From Rhodobacter sp. TJ_12 (GTDB lineage: Bacteria > Pseudomonadota > Alphaproteobacteria > Rhodobacterales > Rhodobacteraceae): a stretch of 64,000 bases of DNA. Location of the stretch: the NCBI RefSeq assembly GCF_020023995.1, contig NZ_NRRD01000002.1, positions 124,001 to 188,000 on the forward strand, written 5' to 3'. This document shows positions 63,536 through 64,000 of the stretch, in pieces. Made by a program: the position numbers and the translations under genes. The notes under the pieces are model-generated. The model was not told where the DNA came from and searched no databases. It saw only the letters and a program-made list of their open reading frames with translations. Position 1 is the stretch's first letter; every line of letters starts with the position of its first letter.

Positions 63536-64000
63536 TTAGAACACGATTTCGGCGCTGGTTTCGGTCAACTCCCAGCTGACGCGGCGGCCCTGATGGCCCG
63601 CTTCGCGCGGCAAAAGCGCGAATTGCACCTGCGCGGGGCTGACGGGCACAAGGCTGCCGGTGAGCCGCGACCACAGCTCCGGATCGGGCTTGGTGCGCTT
63701 GGTTTGCGCGCTAAGCCGCCATTCCCCGCCCTCTTCGCGGATCACAACTTCGCCACCCCAAGGCAGCGCGGGTTCCAGACACAAAAGCCCCAAGAAGATC
63801 AGTTTGACCAAACGGCGCGGCTGGTCGCCCGCGCCCAGCCAATGGTATTGCAGCCGCCCGCCGCGCGAAATTTCTTCAAGCACGGTAAGGATTTCTTGTG
63901 TGCCAAGCTGTTGGTCGGCATTGGCCTGACCAAAGGCCACACGGAAGAATTTGATCCGGGCATTGGCGGCGGCGACGCTTTCAGAGATAAGCTGGACCTC
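63536..64000 (-). CDS. chpT: Histidine phosphotransferase ChpT, C-terminal part
   Basis: The frame runs off the right edge; 154 residues are visible. SESVAAANARIKFFRVAFG at the visible start is the conserved segment after the phospho-accepting helix pair, followed by the degenerate ATPase-like domain (WELTETSAEIVF at the end). ChpT passes phosphate from CckA to CtrA, the regulator of cell cycle, motility and, in Rhodobacter, gene transfer agent genes. The catalytic histidine is outside the window. Confidence 0.87.
   Translation of the reverse strand, partial: EVQLISESVAAANARIKFFRVAFGQANADQQLGTQEILTVLEEISRGGRLQYHWLGAGDQPRRLVKLIFLGLLCLEPALPWGGEVVIREEGGEWRLSAQTKRTKPDPELWSRLTGSLVPVSPAQVQFALLPREAGHQGRRVSWELTETSAEIVF

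Noticed and set aside
1-64000. Search for CRISPR arrays, insertion sequences, integrases, prophage structural clusters and toxin-antitoxin pairs.
   Set aside because: None seen; the only phage-like hint is the isolated beta-helix protein.

Overview
The window is about 64 kb of high-GC DNA from an alphaproteobacterium of the Rhodobacteraceae, most likely a phototrophic member close to Rhodobacter. It opens inside bchP (bacteriochlorophyll geranylgeranyl reductase) followed by idi, which is an edge of a photosynthesis gene cluster. Other lineage markers are ccoNOQP-ccoGHIS with FNR-type boxes, a class I lysyl-tRNA synthetase, the 17.2 kDa complex I subunit next to mlaD, and the 3' part of chpT (CckA-ChpT-CtrA relay) at the right edge. 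I see no rRNA, tRNA, CRISPR array, insertion sequence, integrase or replication origin; this is ordinary, densely packed chromosome.

Layout. 1-1.6 kb: bchP end and idi. 1.6-4.7 kb: TerB-like protein, lysK, CHAD protein. 5-9 kb: a parallel beta-helix (tailspike/pectate-lyase-like) protein and a SulP anion transporter with STAS domain. 9.4-19.1 kb: a co-directional block joining acetate activation (acs, a second zinc-lid adenylate kinase), an Na+/solute symporter with its DUF4212 subunit, and four regulatory genes: cNMP/CBS/DUF294 nucleotidyltransferase, small membrane protein, receiver-only response regulator, and a membrane HAMP-PAS-pseudo-histidine-kinase fused to a DEDDh exonuclease. 19-23 kb: pyrD, DUF952, secreted 5'-nucleotidase, D-lyxose isomerase. 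23-25.7 kb: ureide (urate ring) breakdown. 25.7-29 kb: chemoreceptor plus secreted Cache-like protein. 29-36 kb: clpP-clpX, 17.2 kDa complex I subunit, mlaD, DUF2155, aat, a methyltransferase, accBC. 36-46 kb: an Ala/Pro-rich orphan, a tandem universal stress protein divergent from ccoNOQP, then ccoGHIS. 46-54 kb: D,D-carboxypeptidase, HAD hydrolase, clpS, rsmC, an atypical SDR, a lipoprotein, a DEAD-box helicase. 54-64 kb: hemE/hemC divergent pair, FAD oxidoreductase, MFS transporter, the tesA-like / lolD-like / FtsX-like trio, lytic transglycosylase, a DUF2892 gene with a probable persulfide-sensor operator, and chpT.

How the parts work together. The cco genes build and assemble cbb3 oxidase for low-oxygen respiration; two FNR-like boxes lie between them and the stress-protein gene. 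Aat, ClpS, ClpX and ClpP are parts of the N-degron degradation route. The most unusual stretch is the acetate block: transport, activation and AMP recycling genes share one strand with nucleotide-handling and signalling proteins, the last an exonuclease grafted on a histidine-kinase-like body that has lost its phospho-accepting histidine. Other points for a second look: a terminator-like hairpin inside the uraH coding region, overlapping divergent start codons at 59353-59356, an SDR lacking its catalytic lysine, an NWETF-like tail on the chemoreceptor, and a beta-helix protein that could be a spike of a phage or gene transfer agent.
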